NCBI GenBank assembly: GCA_030158675.1
Contig: JAOASL010000003.1
Location: 124,001 to 188,000 of the forward strand
Origin: Burkholderiaceae bacterium
GTDB taxonomy: Bacteria > Pseudomonadota > Gammaproteobacteria > Burkholderiales > Burkholderiaceae_D
Direction of reading: 5' to 3'
DNA: 64,000 bases
Below the pieces are notes generated by a model. The model did no database searches and was not told the origin of the DNA. It was given only the letters and a program-made list of their open reading frames with translations. Each line of letters starts with the position of its first letter. The stretch's first letter is position 1. A program made the position numbers and the translations under genes. Below, in pieces: positions 32,516-42,280 of the stretch.

Positions 32516-33772
32516 ATGAGATTGCCCCCGTATGTCGTCGGCAGCACGGAAGAGGCTTTGCGCGAGATATTGCGCTTCGCCGGTCCCGCCGATGTAACCT
32601 TGTCCCGTTATTTACGTGAGCATCCTCGCCTTGGCGGACGCGAGCGGGCTGCCATTGCCGAGGCGGTCTACAGTCTGCTGCGCAATCGCTCGGTGCTGAT
32701 GCAGTTTGTGGATTCCGGTGTCGGATCGCAGATGCGGCGGGTCGCCCTGCTTGCGCTGGCTGAAGCCGTGGGCGTTGATTCGATTGCCGGCTTGGTGGAA
32801 CAAGAATCTGACTGGCTGAATCGGGTAATGGCGATTGATCGCAACAGCCTGACGCCGGCAGTACGTTCGAACTTTCCCGACTGGATACGTGAGCGTCTGC
32901 TTGCGCAATACGGTGAGGACGGCGCATCACAATTGATGGATGCACTGAACCGCCCTGCGCCCCTGGATTTGCGCGTGAATGCGTTGAAATGCACGCGCGA
33001 GCAGGCCGAGGCTGCGCTGACTGAGGGGAATATTGCATTTGAACGCACGCCTTATTCACCGCTCGGCTTGCGTTTGGCCAAAAAGCCAGCATTGCAGAAC
33101 TTATCGCTGTTCAATGAGGGCGGTATCGAGGTACAGGACGAGGGCAGTCAGCTGCTCGCGCAAGTGCTGGGCGCAAAGCGGGGCGAAATGGTGGTCGATT
33201 TCTGTGCGGGAGCGGGTGGAAAGACACTTGCGATTGGTGCTGCGATGCGAAATACGGGCCGGCTCTATGCGTTCGATGTGTCCGAAAAGCGCCTTGCAAA
33301 ATTGAAGCCGCGCCTGGCGCGCAGTGGCCTGTCAAACGTGCATCCTGTAGTGATTGCACATGAAAATGACGCTAAAGTGAAGCGCCTTGCCGGTAAGATC
33401 GACCGCGTGCTGGTTGATGCACCCTGCAGTGGTCTCGGTACCTTGCGCCGAAACCCGGACATGAAATGGCGGCAGCAAGTGACTGATGTCGCTGAGTTGA
33501 ATGCGAAACAGCAAGCGATTTTGGCCGGCGCGGCACGTTTGGTAAAACCGGGTGGTCGGCTTGTATATGCAACCTGCAGTCTATTGGTCGAGGAAAACGA
33601 ACAGGTTGTGGAGGCTTTCCTCGCAGCGCATTCGGAATTTTTGCTTTTGCCAGTAAATGAGCTGCTGTCTTTGCAGAAAATTACGCTGGATACTGGAAAT
33701 TACCTGAAATTGCGGCCGGATATGCATCAGACAGACGGCTTCTTTGCTGCAGTGCTTGAACGCCGGCAATGA
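32516..33772 (+). CDS. RsmB/NOL1-NOP2-family rRNA cytosine-C5 methyltransferase
   Basis: VQDEGSQLLAQVLGAKRGEMVVDFCAGAGGKTLAIG; VDAPCSGLGTLRRNPDMKW; VYATCSLLVEEN. Confidence 0.9.
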   Translation: MRLPPYVVGSTEEALREILRFAGPADVTLSRYLREHPRLGGRERAAIAEAVYSLLRNRSVLMQFVDSGVGSQMRRVALLALAEAVGVDSIAGLVEQESDWLNRVMAIDRNSLTPAVRSNFPDWIRERLLAQYGEDGASQLMDALNRPAPLDLRVNALKCTREQAEAALTEGNIAFERTPYSPLGLRLAKKPALQNLSLFNEGGIEVQDEGSQLLAQVLGAKRGEMVVDFCAGAGGKTLAIGAAMRNTGRLYAFDVSEKRLAKLKPRLARSGLSNVHPVVIAHENDAKVKRLAGKIDRVLVDAPCSGLGTLRRNPDMKWRQQVTDVAELNAKQQAILAGAARLVKPGGRLVYATCSLLVEENEQVVEAFLAAHSEFLLLPVNELLSLQKITLDTGNYLKLRPDMHQTDGFFAAVLERRQ

Positions 33773-34338
33773 TCGACAGTCCGCCATGGCGGGGCTTTTT
33801 GGCAGCGATTTTGCTGGTAGTTGCTGCTCACGGCGCTGCGCGCGAATGTCCGCGAAGCGCGGTTGAGGATGCGGCGATCGACGCCTTTTTTCCGCCTTGG
33901 GACGATGCGCAGAAACAGTTAATTCAGGTACTCGATGACGCGTGTGAGCAAATACTGGTTCAGGCTTTTTTGCTGACCAGTCGCGAGGTCGCCGCTGGCC
34001 TGCTTGATGCGCACCGGCGCGGCGTGGATGTGAGGGTGTTGGCAGATGCGACCCAGCACGCCGGGACTCCCTCTTCGGCCCTATCCAAGCTGGCGCTGGC
34101 CGGAATCCCTGTGTGGCTGGAAGATCGTTATCGACATGCGCATAACAAGGTCATGATCATTGATGCCCGAACATCTTGGCCGGTTGTCATCACGGGCAGT
34201 TACAACTTTACTTGGGGTGCGCAACACCAGAACGCGGAAAATCTGCTGATCATCCGCAGCCATCCGCGCATCGCCGAGCGTTACGCTGCCAATTGGGTGC
34301 GACACCAGTTGGCTGCAAGGCCGATAGTTTTGCCTTGA
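33769..34338 (+). CDS. Secreted single-HKD phospholipase D-like nuclease
   Basis: N-terminal signal-like segment; HNKVMIIDARTSWPVVITGSYNFTWGAQHQNAEN. Confidence 0.85.
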   Translation: MIDSPPWRGFLAAILLVVAAHGAARECPRSAVEDAAIDAFFPPWDDAQKQLIQVLDDACEQILVQAFLLTSREVAAGLLDAHRRGVDVRVLADATQHAGTPSSALSKLALAGIPVWLEDRYRHAHNKVMIIDARTSWPVVITGSYNFTWGAQHQNAENLLIIRSHPRIAERYAANWVRHQLAARPIVLP

Positions 34339-34538
34339 GTTCGCCGATTTGCCGTGAGGCGGAGCAATGAGAGAATCATCGGTCATCGCGCAGACGAACA
34401 AGTCATTGATTTGCAAGCTTTTGTTTTGAAAAAATCGGCTGGCGGCAGGGCGTTGAGCCGCGAAAAGACGTACAATTATTGGTTGGACGGGGTAAGCGTT
34501 TGGCGTTTATCTGTGTCCGTTGATTGTATGGAGAAAAA

Positions 34539-35747
34539 ATGACTCAGAATTCCGGCCTGGATTTCGTACTTGATTTCCTGCTGAACGGCGTGACTCATTC
34601 GAGCGGTTGGGAAATCCTGCTGTTTACAGCCCTTGTTACGCACATCACCATCGCGTCCGTCACCATCTTCCTGCATCGCTGCCAGGCGCATCGTGCGCTC
34701 GACCTGCATGCGATCCCCAGCCATTTTTTCCGCTTCTGGCTATGGATGACGACCGGTATGGTTACCAAGGAATGGGCAGCCATCCACCGCAAGCACCACG
34801 CGAAATGCGAGACTGTCGACGATCCGCACAGCCCGATTACCCGTGGCATCGAAAAAGTGGTGTTCGAGGGTGCCGAGTTGTATCGCGCCGAAGCGAAAAA
34901 CCGCGAGACCATGGAGAAGTACGGCCACGGCACACCGGATGACTGGCTTGAACACAATGTTTACTCGAAACACTCGGCGCTGGGGGTGTCGCTGATGCTG
35001 ATCATCGACATCGCACTGTTTGGCGTACTGGGTCTGACAGTCTGGGCTGTGCAGATGGCCTGGATCCCGGTCACTGCCGCAGGTATGATTAATGGCATCG
35101 GCCATTACTGGGGCTATCGCAATTACGATTGCAAGGATGCGTCAACGAATATCTTCCCGATCGGTATCCTCATCGGCGGAGAGGAGCTGCACAACAATCA
35201 CCACACCTTTGGCACCTCGGCCAAGCTGTCAGCCAAATGGTATGAGTTTGATATCGGCTGGCTGTACATCTCCATCCTTGCTTTCTTCGGTCTGGCGAAA
35301 GTCAAGAAAATCGCCCCGGAGCCTAAGTTTGATCGGTCCAAGCAAGTTGCTGACAGCGCTACATTGCAGTCTATCGTCGCAAACCGTTACGACGTGATGG
35401 CCAAGTACGCGCGTTCCCTGCGCCATACCTGGAGCGAAGAGGTCGATCAGATTCGCGCGAAATCCAAGCTCGAGTCCGATTTCCTCAAGTCGACCGGCAA
35501 GCTGCTGCAGCGCGAACCAGCGAGCCTCGAATTGAATCAGAAGCAGCAGCTGTCCGAGCTGTTCAAGCACAGTCATACGCTGAAGACGATGCACGAGATG
35601 CGTGTCGAACTGGCGGTATTGTGGGAGCGCTCGCACTCGACGAGTGACCAGCTGGTTCAGCAATTGCGTGACTGGTGCGCTCGTGCTGAAGCGTCAGGCA
35701 TTCGTTCGCTGCAGGAGTTTTCGCTGCGTCTGCGAAGCTACGCATAA
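34539..35747 (+). CDS. Acyl-CoA/fatty acid desaturase family
   Basis: His boxes HRCQAHRALD, HRKHHAKCE, HNNHHTFG. Confidence 0.9.
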   Translation: MTQNSGLDFVLDFLLNGVTHSSGWEILLFTALVTHITIASVTIFLHRCQAHRALDLHAIPSHFFRFWLWMTTGMVTKEWAAIHRKHHAKCETVDDPHSPITRGIEKVVFEGAELYRAEAKNRETMEKYGHGTPDDWLEHNVYSKHSALGVSLMLIIDIALFGVLGLTVWAVQMAWIPVTAAGMINGIGHYWGYRNYDCKDASTNIFPIGILIGGEELHNNHHTFGTSAKLSAKWYEFDIGWLYISILAFFGLAKVKKIAPEPKFDRSKQVADSATLQSIVANRYDVMAKYARSLRHTWSEEVDQIRAKSKLESDFLKSTGKLLQREPASLELNQKQQLSELFKHSHTLKTMHEMRVELAVLWERSHSTSDQLVQQLRDWCARAEASGIRSLQEFSLRLRSYA

Positions 35748-35786
35748 GCTGGCACTGAAAGGGCATCGCATGCGCGATGCCCGGCA

Positions 35787-35821
35787 ATAAAAAACCCGCT
35801 TTTAAAAGCGGGTTTTTTATT
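35787..35821. terminator. Bidirectional terminator between the desaturase gene and rpmG
   Basis: AAAAAACCCGCTTTTAAAAGCGGGTTTTTT. Confidence 0.9.
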
Positions 35822-35835
35822 GGGGAGCCGATCAA

Positions 35836-36006
35836 TTACTTGATCTTGGTTTCCTTGTATTCGACGTGCTTGCGAGCTTTCGGATCGAACTTCATGATCG
35901 CCATTTTCTCGGGCATCGTGCGCTTGTTTTTGGTCGTCGTATAGAAGTGACCTGTACCTGCGGTCGATTCCAATTTGATTTTTTCCCGGCCTTTGCTGGT
36001 TGCCAT
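35836..36006 (-). CDS. rpmG: 50S ribosomal protein L33 (absent from the ORF track because it is short)
   Basis: Manual translation [56 protein letters not shown]. Confidence 0.95.
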   Translation of the reverse strand: MATSKGREKIKLESTAGTGHFYTTTKNKRTMPEKMAIMKFDPKARKHVEYKETKIK

Positions 36007-36035
36007 GATGTCTTTATTCCCTAATCTGAATTCGT

Positions 36036-36272
36036 TTAAACTTTGGTGCCGCGTGCACGCATATCAGCGAGCACAGCGTCGATGCCAAGTTTGTCGATGA
36101 TGCGAATGCCGGCACTCGATACCGTCATACGCACCCAGCGGTTTTCCGACTCAACCCAGAAGCGACGGTTCTGCAGGTTGGGCAGGAAGCGACGCTTGGT
36201 TTTGTTGTTTGCGTGGGAAACGTTGTTGCCGACCATCGGCTTTTTCCCGGTTACTTCGCATTCACGTGCCAC
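36036..36272 (-). CDS. rpmB: 50S ribosomal protein L28 (GTG start)
   Basis: [39 protein letters not shown]. Confidence 0.95.
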   Translation of the reverse strand: MARECEVTGKKPMVGNNVSHANNKTKRRFLPNLQNRRFWVESENRWVRMTVSSAGIRIIDKLGIDAVLADMRARGTKV

Positions 36273-36420
36273 AGCAGACTCCTTAAAATTTCCGGATTTG
36301 GAAAAACGAGAGTGTACCGAAAAAATCACACAAATTCAATGACTTGCAGAAAATAATTGTGTCTTTAATTCTGTATTTATATTTAACAATTTATCTCGCC
36401 ACTGCAAGGGTTTACTGCTG

Positions 36421-37128
36421 TCAGCACAGTCCGTGTTCTCTAAATGACCATGTTTCAGTCGGCGTCACGATCAGGTGATCCAACAGATCGACTTCAATGC
36501 AGGACATGACTTGGCGGAGCTTGCGTGTGAGCGCCTTGTCACTGTCACTTGGCGTGGCCCGCCCACCGGGGTGATTGTGCGCGAAGACCACTGCAGCCGC
36601 ATTGTGTTTGAGTGCCAGACGGACCACTTCGCGCGGATAGACACAGACGCGGTCCAGGGTTCCGCTCGCCAGCTCTTCACAGGCAATCAGCTGGTGCCGC
36701 ACATCTGTGAATAATCCGAGGAAGCGTTCCTGCTGCAAACCGTTGAAGTGGTGTCGCAGAAAAGCCGAAACCGTACTGGCCGAATTCAGGACGGCCCGCT
36801 CCTGAAGCAGATGTTCAAGTGCACGCCGTTGCAATTCGCTTACGGCAAGCAGTTCAGCACGTTTGGCGTCACCTAGGCCGCGGATGTCTTGCAGTTCCTC
36901 TGGCGTGGCTGCCAGCAGTCGCGCGACCGATCCAAAGCGTGACAGCAGTACGCTTCCCAGCTCAACCGCGCTCATGCCGCTTGTCCCCGTGCGCAGCAGG
37001 ATCGCTAGTAGCTCACAGTCGCCAAGTGTAGAAGCACCCATCGCAAGCAGGCGCTCACGTGGTCTCAACTCGGAAGGCAGGTCGGCAATACGCATGGCGG
37101 CTGCGGCAAGAAGGGCGGGGTTGGCCAC
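36421..37128 (-). CDS. radC: RadC family protein (JAB domain)
   Basis: FAHNHPGGRATPSDSDKALTRKL; LRPRERLLAMGASTLGDCELLAILLRTG. Confidence 0.94.
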   Translation of the reverse strand: MANPALLAAAAMRIADLPSELRPRERLLAMGASTLGDCELLAILLRTGTSGMSAVELGSVLLSRFGSVARLLAATPEELQDIRGLGDAKRAELLAVSELQRRALEHLLQERAVLNSASTVSAFLRHHFNGLQQERFLGLFTDVRHQLIACEELASGTLDRVCVYPREVVRLALKHNAAAVVFAHNHPGGRATPSDSDKALTRKLRQVMSCIEVDLLDHLIVTPTETWSFREHGLC

Positions 37129-37212
37129 TGTAGCCTGACGCAGCGAAGCCGAGGTGCAACTCGCCGATCAGGCTAGCTTACAATAGTGTGTTGATATCCA
37201 GAGCGCAGATTT

Positions 37213-37668
37213 ATGTCGAATTCGCCACAACCCGTTGTCAACGAAGGTGCCTTTCTGACCCTTCACTATCGCCTCTCGTCGCAGGACGGTCGCGACATCG
37301 TCACCACCTTCAACGACAATCCGGCGACATTGCAGCTTGGCTCGGGCCAGCTGGTGCCCGCACTTGAGGAGCGGCTGATGGGGTTGTGTGAAGGCGCGCA
37401 CCAGACTTTCGAACTGGCTCCGGGTGAGGCATTCGGGGCGCGTAATCACGAGTTGCTGCAGCGTGTGTCGCTGGCGACGCTGCGTGAGAACTCTGATGCC
37501 GATGCAGACTACGCGGTTGGTGACGTGGTCGATTTCAACGCGCCTGGCGGCGGTCGCTTCGCGGGCGTGTTGCTTGAGCTTGATGAAGACGACGCATTGT
37601 TCGACTTCAATCATCCGCTCGCGGGTCAGCCCGTGAAGTTCGAAGTTCGTATCATCGGCATTCTCTGA
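37213..37668 (+). CDS. slpA: FKBP-type peptidyl-prolyl isomerase
   Basis: LTLHYRLSSQDGRDIVTTF; LQLGSGQLVPALEERLMGLCEG; adjacent to ispH. Confidence 0.88.
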   Translation: MSNSPQPVVNEGAFLTLHYRLSSQDGRDIVTTFNDNPATLQLGSGQLVPALEERLMGLCEGAHQTFELAPGEAFGARNHELLQRVSLATLRENSDADADYAVGDVVDFNAPGGGRFAGVLLELDEDDALFDFNHPLAGQPVKFEVRIIGIL

Positions 37669-37683
37669 CGGAACGGAGCGACC

Positions 37684-38631
37684 GTGGACAGCAACAAGGA
37701 AATCCTGCTTGCGCAACCGCGCGGCTTTTGCGCCGGAGTCGACCGCGCGATCGAAATTGTCGAGAGGGCGCTTGCCCAGTTCGGCGCGCCGATCTATGTG
37801 CGACATGAAATCGTACATAACAAATATGTCGTCGAGGATCTTCGTATGAAAGGTGCCGTTTTCATCGAGGATCTGGCCGAAGTGCCGGCTGGTAGTCACT
37901 TGGTTTTTTCCGCACATGGTGTGTCGCGTGCGGTGAAGGCTGAAGCCGACCGGCGCGGATTGCAGGTGTTTGATGCCACCTGCCCGCTGGTGACGAAGGT
38001 CCATGTCGAAGTCGGGAAGATGCGCAGCGAAGGCCGCGAAATAATCATGATCGGCCACAAGGGACATCCCGAGGTCGAGGGAACGCTGGGGCAGGCCGAT
38101 GGCGGAATGTACTTGGTCGAGACGGTCTCGGACGTCGATGCGCTGGTTGTTGGCGATCCGAAGCGGCTGGCATTTGTGTCGCAGACTACGCTGTCTGTCG
38201 ATGATACGGCCGGGATCATCGAGGCACTGAAACGCCGTTTCCCGGAGATTGCTGAACCGAAGAAGAGTGATATCTGTTACGCGACGACCAACCGCCAGCA
38301 GGCCGTCAAATTCATGGCCTCGCAAGTGCAGCTGGTGATCGTGGTCGGCAGCCCGAGCAGTTCGAACTCGAATCGCCTGCGTGAGGTCGCCGAAAAGAAT
38401 GGCGTCGAGGCCTATATGGTCGACAACGCCGATCAGATCAATCCGGCCTGGGTCGCCGGCAAATCGCGAATCGGTGTCACCGCCGGTGCGTCCGCGCCGG
38501 AAGTGCTGGTGCGTGATGTTATTGATCGGCTGAAGGCGATCAGTCCGGCCAAGGTACGAGAGCTCGATGGTGTCGAGGAAAACGTGACCTTTCCTCTGCC
38601 GAAGGGCCTGGCGCCACGGGCAGGTGCATAA
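37684..38631 (+). CDS. ispH: 4-hydroxy-3-methylbut-2-enyl diphosphate reductase
   Basis: [52 protein letters not shown]. Confidence 0.97.
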   Translation: MDSNKEILLAQPRGFCAGVDRAIEIVERALAQFGAPIYVRHEIVHNKYVVEDLRMKGAVFIEDLAEVPAGSHLVFSAHGVSRAVKAEADRRGLQVFDATCPLVTKVHVEVGKMRSEGREIIMIGHKGHPEVEGTLGQADGGMYLVETVSDVDALVVGDPKRLAFVSQTTLSVDDTAGIIEALKRRFPEIAEPKKSDICYATTNRQQAVKFMASQVQLVIVVGSPSSSNSNRLREVAEKNGVEAYMVDNADQINPAWVAGKSRIGVTAGASAPEVLVRDVIDRLKAISPAKVRELDGVEENVTFPLPKGLAPRAGA

Positions 38632-38634
38632 GCG

Positions 38635-39564
38635 ATGGATATCCTCGTCCAGCAACTGATCAATGGCCTCGTGCTGGGCAGTATGTATGCACTGGTCGCC
38701 CTCGGCTACACCATGGTCTATGGAGTGCTGAACCTGATCAACTTCGCGCATGGCGATGTGCTGATGATTGGTGCGATGGTGGGTCTGACGCTGCTGGAGA
38801 TTCTGCAGAAAGTCAGTCCGCAGATGCCCGGCTTGTTGCAGCTGGCGATTGCGATTGGCGGCGCGATACCGATTTGCGTTGTCGTCAGCGTATTGATCGA
38901 GCGCATTGCTTATCGCCGCCTGCGTCATGCCCCCCGACTTGCGCCGCTGATCACGGCGATTGGCATCTCGATCTTGCTGCAGACTTTGTCGATGATGATC
39001 TGGGGCCGTAATCCTCTGCCATTTCCGCAGGTGCTGCCGACTGAGCCGCTGCACCTGTTCGGCGGCCTGATCACGCCGACTCAGATTCTGTTGCTGGCAC
39101 TGGCTGCATCAGCGATGGTTGCGCTGGCGCTGCTGGTCGAGCGTACGCGCATGGGACGGGCGATGCGTGCTGTCGCCGAGAATCCGCGCGTGGCTGCGCT
39201 GATGGGCGTGGATGCCAATCGCGTGATCGTATTCACCTTCGCGATCGGGGCGGCGCTGGCGGCAGTGGCGGGTATGATGTGGGCCGCAAACTATGCGTCA
39301 GCCCAATTTGCAATGGGTTTCGTCCCGGGTCTGAAGGCATTTTCTGCCGCAGTCCTCGGCGGCATCGGCAATATTTACGGCGCCATGCTGGGCGGCATAC
39401 TGCTCGGGCTGATCGAAAGCCTTGGTGCCGGATATATCGGCGATTTGACGGCCGGTGTACTTGGCAGTCATTACCAGGACATTTTTGCGTTCGTCGTGCT
39501 GATCCTGATGCTGACGCTGCGGCCGTCCGGCCTGATGGGCGAGCGCGTCGCTGACCGTTCGTGA
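38635..39564 (+). CDS. Branched-chain amino acid-type ABC permease (LivH-like, second cluster)
   Basis: QLINGLVLGSMYALVALGYTMVYGVLNLINFAHGDVLMIGAM. Confidence 0.93.
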   Translation: MDILVQQLINGLVLGSMYALVALGYTMVYGVLNLINFAHGDVLMIGAMVGLTLLEILQKVSPQMPGLLQLAIAIGGAIPICVVVSVLIERIAYRRLRHAPRLAPLITAIGISILLQTLSMMIWGRNPLPFPQVLPTEPLHLFGGLITPTQILLLALAASAMVALALLVERTRMGRAMRAVAENPRVAALMGVDANRVIVFTFAIGAALAAVAGMMWAANYASAQFAMGFVPGLKAFSAAVLGGIGNIYGAMLGGILLGLIESLGAGYIGDLTAGVLGSHYQDIFAFVVLILMLTLRPSGLMGERVADRS

Positions 39565-39574
39565 GCGTACAACA

Positions 39575-40756
39575 ATGAGCTTCAGTCCGGCCGATATGGC
39601 GCCGCGCGTCAAACTGGTTTTGCTGGCCTTGCTGGTGCTGGCGTTTCCGTTTGTCGCAACACAGTTCGGCAATTCGTGGGTACGGATCGCCGACATCGCG
39701 CTGCTCTACATCATGCTGGCGCTCGGACTGAATGTGGTGGTCGGTTTTGCCGGTCTGCTCGATCTGGGCTATATCGCTTTTTTTGCCATTGGCGCGTATA
39801 TCGCAGGTCTGCTCTCATCTCCGCAGTTTGCGACGATGATCGAGTCGTTACAGATGGAATATCCGGCCGCCGGCGAATGGCTGTTGCAGATGCTTGGCCC
39901 GGTGGTGGCCGCGAACGGCATTCATCTGTCGGTATGGCTAATCGTCCCCATTGCGGCGTTGGTGGCCGGCGTGGCAGGCGCGCTGCTGGGTGCGCCGACG
40001 CTGAAACTGCGCGGCGATTACCTCGCGATCGTCACCCTCGGGTTCGGCGAGATCATCCGCATCTTCATGAACAACCTGAACGGGCCAGTAAACATTACGA
40101 ACGGGCCGCAGGGTATCAATCTGATTGATCCGGTTCGCATTGGCGGCGTGTCGCTCGCCGGCGAGGCCGGCGCCGGCGGGATCGTCAGTCTTGGCGGCCT
40201 GTCGATACCTTCGGTGAGCGCCTACTATTTTCTTTTCCTGCTGCTGTGTATCGCGACCGTCGTCATTTCTGCACGGTTGCAGCACTCGCGGCTGGGACGC
40301 GCATGGATTGCCATCCGTGAAGACGAGATTGCCGCAAAGGCGATGGGCATCAACGTGCGCAACATGAAGCTGCTGGCATTCGCGATGGGCGCCACCTTCG
40401 GTGGCGTGGCCGGCGCCATGTTCGGCGCTTACCAGGGATTCATTTCGCCTGAATCGTTCTCGCTGACTGAATCGATCGCGGTTCTCGCAATGGTGGTGCT
40501 GGGAGGCATAGGCCACATCCCGGGTGTCGTGCTCGGTGCCGTGCTGCTGGCGACCTTACCCGAGGTATTGCGGCACGCCGTTGAACCGGTGCAGATGGCT
40601 TTGTTCGATCATGTATGGATCGAAGCCGAGGTGTTGCGGCAATTGTTGTATGGGCTCGCGCTGGTGCTGATCATGCTGGCGCGTCCGGCCGGCCTGTGGC
40701 CGTCGCCGCGCCGTGAAGACCGAATGGTGGCCAGCGTCGGCAGAGGCGCGGCATGA
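39575..40756 (+). CDS. ABC permease (LivM-like)
   Basis: LGLNVVVGFAGLLDLGYIAFFAIGAYIAGLL; LKLRGDYLAIVTLGFGEIIRI. Confidence 0.93.
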   Translation: MSFSPADMAPRVKLVLLALLVLAFPFVATQFGNSWVRIADIALLYIMLALGLNVVVGFAGLLDLGYIAFFAIGAYIAGLLSSPQFATMIESLQMEYPAAGEWLLQMLGPVVAANGIHLSVWLIVPIAALVAGVAGALLGAPTLKLRGDYLAIVTLGFGEIIRIFMNNLNGPVNITNGPQGINLIDPVRIGGVSLAGEAGAGGIVSLGGLSIPSVSAYYFLFLLLCIATVVISARLQHSRLGRAWIAIREDEIAAKAMGINVRNMKLLAFAMGATFGGVAGAMFGAYQGFISPESFSLTESIAVLAMVVLGGIGHIPGVVLGAVLLATLPEVLRHAVEPVQMALFDHVWIEAEVLRQLLYGLALVLIMLARPAGLWPSPRREDRMVASVGRGAA

Positions 40757-41523
40757 GCGAATCCCTGCTCGACGTTCAGCGCGCCGGTAAGCGTTTCGGC
40801 GGTCTCCAGGCGTTGGCCGATGTGAATCTCGCGGTTGTACGCGGTCACATTCACGGTCTGATCGGACCGAATGGCGCTGGCAAAACCACCTGCTTCAACG
40901 TGATTACCGGTATGTATCAGCCCGACGGCGGCAGCTTCACACTGGATGGCAAGCCTTATTCGCCCAGTGCACCGCATACGGTCGCACAGGCTGGCATCGC
41001 CCGCACTTTCCAGAATATCCGACTGTTCGGCGAGATGAGCGCACTGGAAAACGTGATGGTCGGTTGCCATGTGCGCACCCGCCAGGGCGTGATCGGCGCG
41101 GTGCTGCGCCATCGTGCCGCGCGTGACGAAGAGCGTGCGATTGGACAGAAGGCGATGTCGCTGCTTGAATTCGTCGGCATCGCGCAGCTTGCGCACCGCA
41201 CCGCACGTCACTTGTCCTATGGCGACCAGCGTCGCGTCGAGATTGCGCGTGCGCTGGCGACCGAGCCCTTGCTGCTGGCGTTGGATGAACCGGCAGCCGG
41301 CATGAATGCGACCGAAAAAGAGAGTCTGCGCCGTCTGCTGCAGCGGATACGCGAGACCGGCGTCACCATCCTGCTGATTGAGCATGATGTGAAGCTGGTC
41401 ATGGGTCTGTGTGACCGCATTACCGTCCTTGACTACGGCAAGGTGATTGCCGATGGCACTCCCGCTGACGTCCAGAAAAATCCGGCCGTGATCGCCGCCT
41501 ACCTAGGCGGAGAGGCAGCATGA
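40753..41523 (+). CDS. ABC ATPase (LivG-like)
   Basis: GPNGAGKTTCFNVITGMY; LSYGDQRRVEIARAL; LALDEPAAGMN. Confidence 0.93.
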   Translation: MSESLLDVQRAGKRFGGLQALADVNLAVVRGHIHGLIGPNGAGKTTCFNVITGMYQPDGGSFTLDGKPYSPSAPHTVAQAGIARTFQNIRLFGEMSALENVMVGCHVRTRQGVIGAVLRHRAARDEERAIGQKAMSLLEFVGIAQLAHRTARHLSYGDQRRVEIARALATEPLLLALDEPAAGMNATEKESLRRLLQRIRETGVTILLIEHDVKLVMGLCDRITVLDYGKVIADGTPADVQKNPAVIAAYLGGEAA

Positions 41524-42251
41524 GCGCACCGGCAGACAAGTTGCTTGAGGTTCGCGGGCTATCGGTTGCTTTCGGTGGCATCGAGGCAGTCAAGGACATT
41601 TCATTCGATGTTGGCGACGGTGAGCTGGTCACCCTGATTGGCGCCAATGGTGCCGGCAAGACAACGACGCTGAAGGCCATCACGCGCACGCTACCGTCCG
41701 TGCGCTCCAGCGGGACGATCCGATTCGCCGGAGAGGCCATCGAAGCGCTGCCCGCGCATGCACTGCCGGCACGCGGGCTGGCGATGGTGCCAGAAGGACG
41801 TGGCGTATTCGCCCGGATGACGATCCGCGAAAATCTGCAGATGGGCGCCTATACACGCAACGACATCGACGCCATCGAAGCCGACATTGAGCATTGGTTC
41901 ATGACCTTTCCGCGGCTGAAAGAGCGCCATGCACAGCTGGCCGGCACGCTGTCCGGTGGCGAACAGCAGATGCTGGCGATGGCGCGTGCGCTGATGGGAC
42001 GGCCCAAGCTATTGCTGCTTGATGAGCCGTCGATGGGCTTGGCGCCCATCATGGTCGAGCGTATCTTCGAGGTTGTGCGCACTGTTGCGCAGCAAGGCGT
42101 GACGATCCTGCTGGTCGAGCAGAATGTCAGGCAAGCCCTGTCGATTGCAACGCGTGGCTATGTAATGGAAAGCGGCCGTATCGTGCTGCAGGATACGGCC
42201 GCCAATCTGTTGCAGGATGCGCGGGTGGTGGAGGCTTATCTGGGCGGCTGA
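41520..42251 (+). CDS. ABC ATPase (LivF-like)
   Basis: GANGAGKTTTLKAI; LSGGEQQMLAMARALM; LLLDEPSMGLAP. Confidence 0.93.
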   Translation: MSAPADKLLEVRGLSVAFGGIEAVKDISFDVGDGELVTLIGANGAGKTTTLKAITRTLPSVRSSGTIRFAGEAIEALPAHALPARGLAMVPEGRGVFARMTIRENLQMGAYTRNDIDAIEADIEHWFMTFPRLKERHAQLAGTLSGGEQQMLAMARALMGRPKLLLLDEPSMGLAPIMVERIFEVVRTVAQQGVTILLVEQNVRQALSIATRGYVMESGRIVLQDTAANLLQDARVVEAYLGG

Positions 42252-42280
42252 ATCCGTGCCATTGTTCGAGCACCAGTCCG

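Noticed and set aside
36421-37128. RadC as an anti-phage or mobile-island marker
   Set aside because: Located beside rpmB/rpmG, a normal chromosomal context for housekeeping radC; no mobile genes nearby.
37168-39054. 628-aa antisense ORF across slpA, ispH and livH
   Set aside because: Lies opposite three well-supported genes; His/Gln/Arg-rich composition typical of antisense frames in high-GC DNA.
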